This document shows, in pieces, positions 13,370 through 14,509 of a stretch of DNA of 14,509 nt (positions are counted from its first letter, which is position 1; every line of letters starts with the position of its first letter). A program made the position numbers and the translations under genes. The notes under the pieces were generated by a model. That model was not told where the DNA came from. It was given only the letters and a program-made list of their open reading frames with translations, and searched no databases. The DNA lies in NCBI GenBank assembly GCA_001796155.1, contig MGLU01000001.1:1-14509 (forward strand). Direction: 5' to 3'. This DNA is from Chlamydiae bacterium RIFCSPHIGHO2_12_FULL_27_8. GTDB taxonomy: Bacteria > Chlamydiota > Chlamydiia > Chlamydiales > SM23-39.

Positions 13370-13912
13370 ATGAAATCTACAACATTACAATTCTTTGGAA
13401 TAATAGCTACTTTAATTTTTGGTTACTATAAATTGAAAAAACAGTTCAGATTAAATAAAGATTGGGAAGACAGCAAAAATTTTATACCAATACTGCTAAG
13501 ATTATCTCAAAATTTGCTTAATCTTCATTATGTTTTTCTTTTCAGAGGAAAATTTTGCCCTCCAATTGAGGCTAAATGTCCTACATTAGAAAAACCAAAT
13601 GAAAAGGCTGAAAGGGGTTATCAATTTTTACAAATAGGAATCGAAATTATTAATGATTTAAAACAGATTGTTTATCTTATCCCTTCTAAAAAGTTACCAA
13701 ATTTAATTAATTTATGTTCAAATATTCTAGATCACTTAGAAAAAAAAGAAAAAGGAAAGAAACGACATCTAGATTATTTGATCGTTAGTATCATTGGAGC
13801 TTTAGACAAAGAGACTAAGCAAGAATTTGATAAAGAGTCAGAACTTTTTTATGATTTTTACTTTCAATTACACAAAATCATGAAAGAAGAATTTATTTCT
13901 TTAAATTCATAA
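13370..13912 (+). CDS. Single-pass membrane-anchored protein of unknown function, 180 aa
   Basis: The frame is open from 13295, but GGAG 8 bases before ATG 13370 sets the start. An N-terminal TM segment (LQFFGIIATLIFGYY, residues about 5-20) is followed by KLKKQ, placing the helical body in the cytosol if the positive-inside rule holds. The body is all-helical: FIPILLRLSQNLLNLHYVFL, GIEIINDLKQIVYL, LDYLIVSIIGALDKE. It ends with an acidic Asp/Glu/Lys-rich helix. No family or catalytic motif is recognised. Its stop overlaps the stop of the convergent nuclease gene by six bases. Confidence 0.6.
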   Translation: MKSTTLQFFGIIATLIFGYYKLKKQFRLNKDWEDSKNFIPILLRLSQNLLNLHYVFLFRGKFCPPIEAKCPTLEKPNEKAERGYQFLQIGIEIINDLKQIVYLIPSKKLPNLINLCSNILDHLEKKEKGKKRHLDYLIVSIIGALDKETKQEFDKESELFYDFYFQLHKIMKEEFISLNS

Positions 13913-14509
13913 AAGATTTTCTTTATCGGCTATTTTTTTTCTATAATTACAGTAATCACAATTACAGTCAGCTTCAGGAAATTCATCTTTACTCAAACAA
14001 TCATAAATATTCATCAAAGTCGGCTCTACCCAATCATCATTTCCTTCATAAATAAGAAGATGCTTTTCAAAGTCTAATTTATCATTAAATGCTTCTTTAT
14101 CTTTCTGAGCATTAGCAAAAATAAAATAAGCTTTACTTGATATATTAAAGCCATTTTTTCTAAATAGCCACTGGTATAATTCGATCTGTTTTTTATAACT
14201 TATTTTATATTTATCAGTTTTAACAATTTCTCCATCTTTATTTTTCTTGGGCTCTAAAAAAGTACTTGGATCATCAGTTGAAGCCTTAGCCTTATAATCT
14301 ACTAATATCGATTCATCCGTTAGGGTTATCCAAATATCATCGATAGCTCCATATATTTCAAAATTTGTAGCTTCATGCAAATATCGGATTCCTTTTTTAT
14401 TATTTCTCCATATTTCGATATCAGAATGATCAAATGGTATTGCTTCAATACCATTTTCAATAAGAAAAGGATGCATAGTTTTATTTTGACGATAAATGTC
14501 AAATTCTTT
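13907..14509 (-). CDS. PD-(D/E)XK nuclease-fold protein (RecB/Cas4-like), 5' end outside window
   Basis: The frame runs past the right edge. Eleven more codons (KEFDIYRQNKT) precede ATG 14476, so that ATG is internal. Active-site pattern: GAIDDIW (D46 counted from that ATG), then ILVDYKAKA (D60-x-K62), then the helix QIELYQWL with Q97 and Y101, as in RecB/Cas4-type nucleases. The C-terminus holds CLSK and CNCDYCNYRKK. Relatives I recall from candidate-phylum bacteria have an N-terminal Cys motif that could complete a metal or Fe-S site, which would lie outside the window. No cas genes or CRISPR repeats are nearby, so a DNA-repair, mobile-element or defence role is open. Confidence 0.75.
   Translation of the reverse strand, partial: KEFDIYRQNKTMHPFLIENGIEAIPFDHSDIEIWRNNKKGIRYLHEATNFEIYGAIDDIWITLTDESILVDYKAKASTDDPSTFLEPKKNKDGEIVKTDKYKISYKKQIELYQWLFRKNGFNISSKAYFIFANAQKDKEAFNDKLDFEKHLLIYEGNDDWVEPTLMNIYDCLSKDEFPEADCNCDYCNYRKKIADKENLL

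Noticed and set aside
1..14509. CRISPR array or insertion-sequence transposase
   Set aside because: No regularly spaced repeat series and no DDE or HUH transposase motif was seen on either strand.

Overview
The window is very AT-rich bacterial DNA. It is dense with toxin-antitoxin-like pairs, polymorphic-toxin modules, nuclease domains and gene remnants, and it contains no housekeeping genes. The low GC, the mix of families (AbiE pairs, AAA_14/DUF4143 ATPase, DUF1016 nuclease, RhuM, TPR-bearing polymorphic toxin, PD-(D/E)XK protein of a type seen in candidate-phylum bacteria) and the many decaying genes suggest a reduced-genome, host-associated bacterium. A Babela/Dependentiae-like or chlamydia-like amoeba symbiont would fit. 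This is inference from composition and families; no taxonomic marker is present.

Left part (1-7464). A cut-off Cys-rich hydrophobic peptide and a DUF2059-like gene end at a terminator (553-588). Five minus-strand units follow. (i) An AbiEi-like regulator with a nucleotidyltransferase (587-1956), under a perfect 10-bp palindromic operator. (ii) A classical AbiEi/AbiEii pair (2100-3586), whose toxin gene has one in-frame TAA and which lies between two direct copies of a 27-bp repeat. (iii) An AAA_14/DUF4143 ATPase-nuclease (3753-5060) with a duplicated 26-bp upstream element. (iv) A possible gene remnant (5193-5391). (v) An intact DUF1016 PD-(D/E)XK nuclease (5442-6500), translationally overlapped by a small ribbon-helix-helix-type antitoxin gene broken by two stops (6493-6681). 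A plus-strand gene of unknown function (6997-7464) closes this part.

Middle (7689-9500). The 3' two-thirds of a tRNA-Ser lies beside two TGTGCAAA boxes one helical turn apart, which looks like an attachment-site scar. A RhuM-family gene follows on the minus strand. After it comes a 40-codon gene fragment containing an 11-bp perfect inverted repeat.

Right part (9499-14509). A secreted or membrane-anchored polymorphic toxin with TPRs and a C-terminal RNase-like toxin module (9499-11466) overlaps its candidate immunity gene (11451-11708). A decayed second immunity-like gene, an intact DUF7684-like gene and a strong terminator follow. Beyond the terminator is an orphan toxin C-terminal module (12475-12675) overlapping a 103-codon immunity-like frame that has no ATG/GTG/TTG start (12671-12982). 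Then come a third 27-bp repeat fused to the helix-turn-helix tail of a serine-recombinase-like gene, a one-TM protein of unknown function, and a 5'-cut PD-(D/E)XK protein with a terminal Cys cluster.

Overall reading: this is an accessory island in which toxin/antitoxin and toxin/immunity modules are acquired as cassettes, partly at a repeated recombinase-tail sequence, and are then decaying. In one pair the toxin is broken while the antitoxin is intact; in another the antitoxin is broken while the effector is intact.
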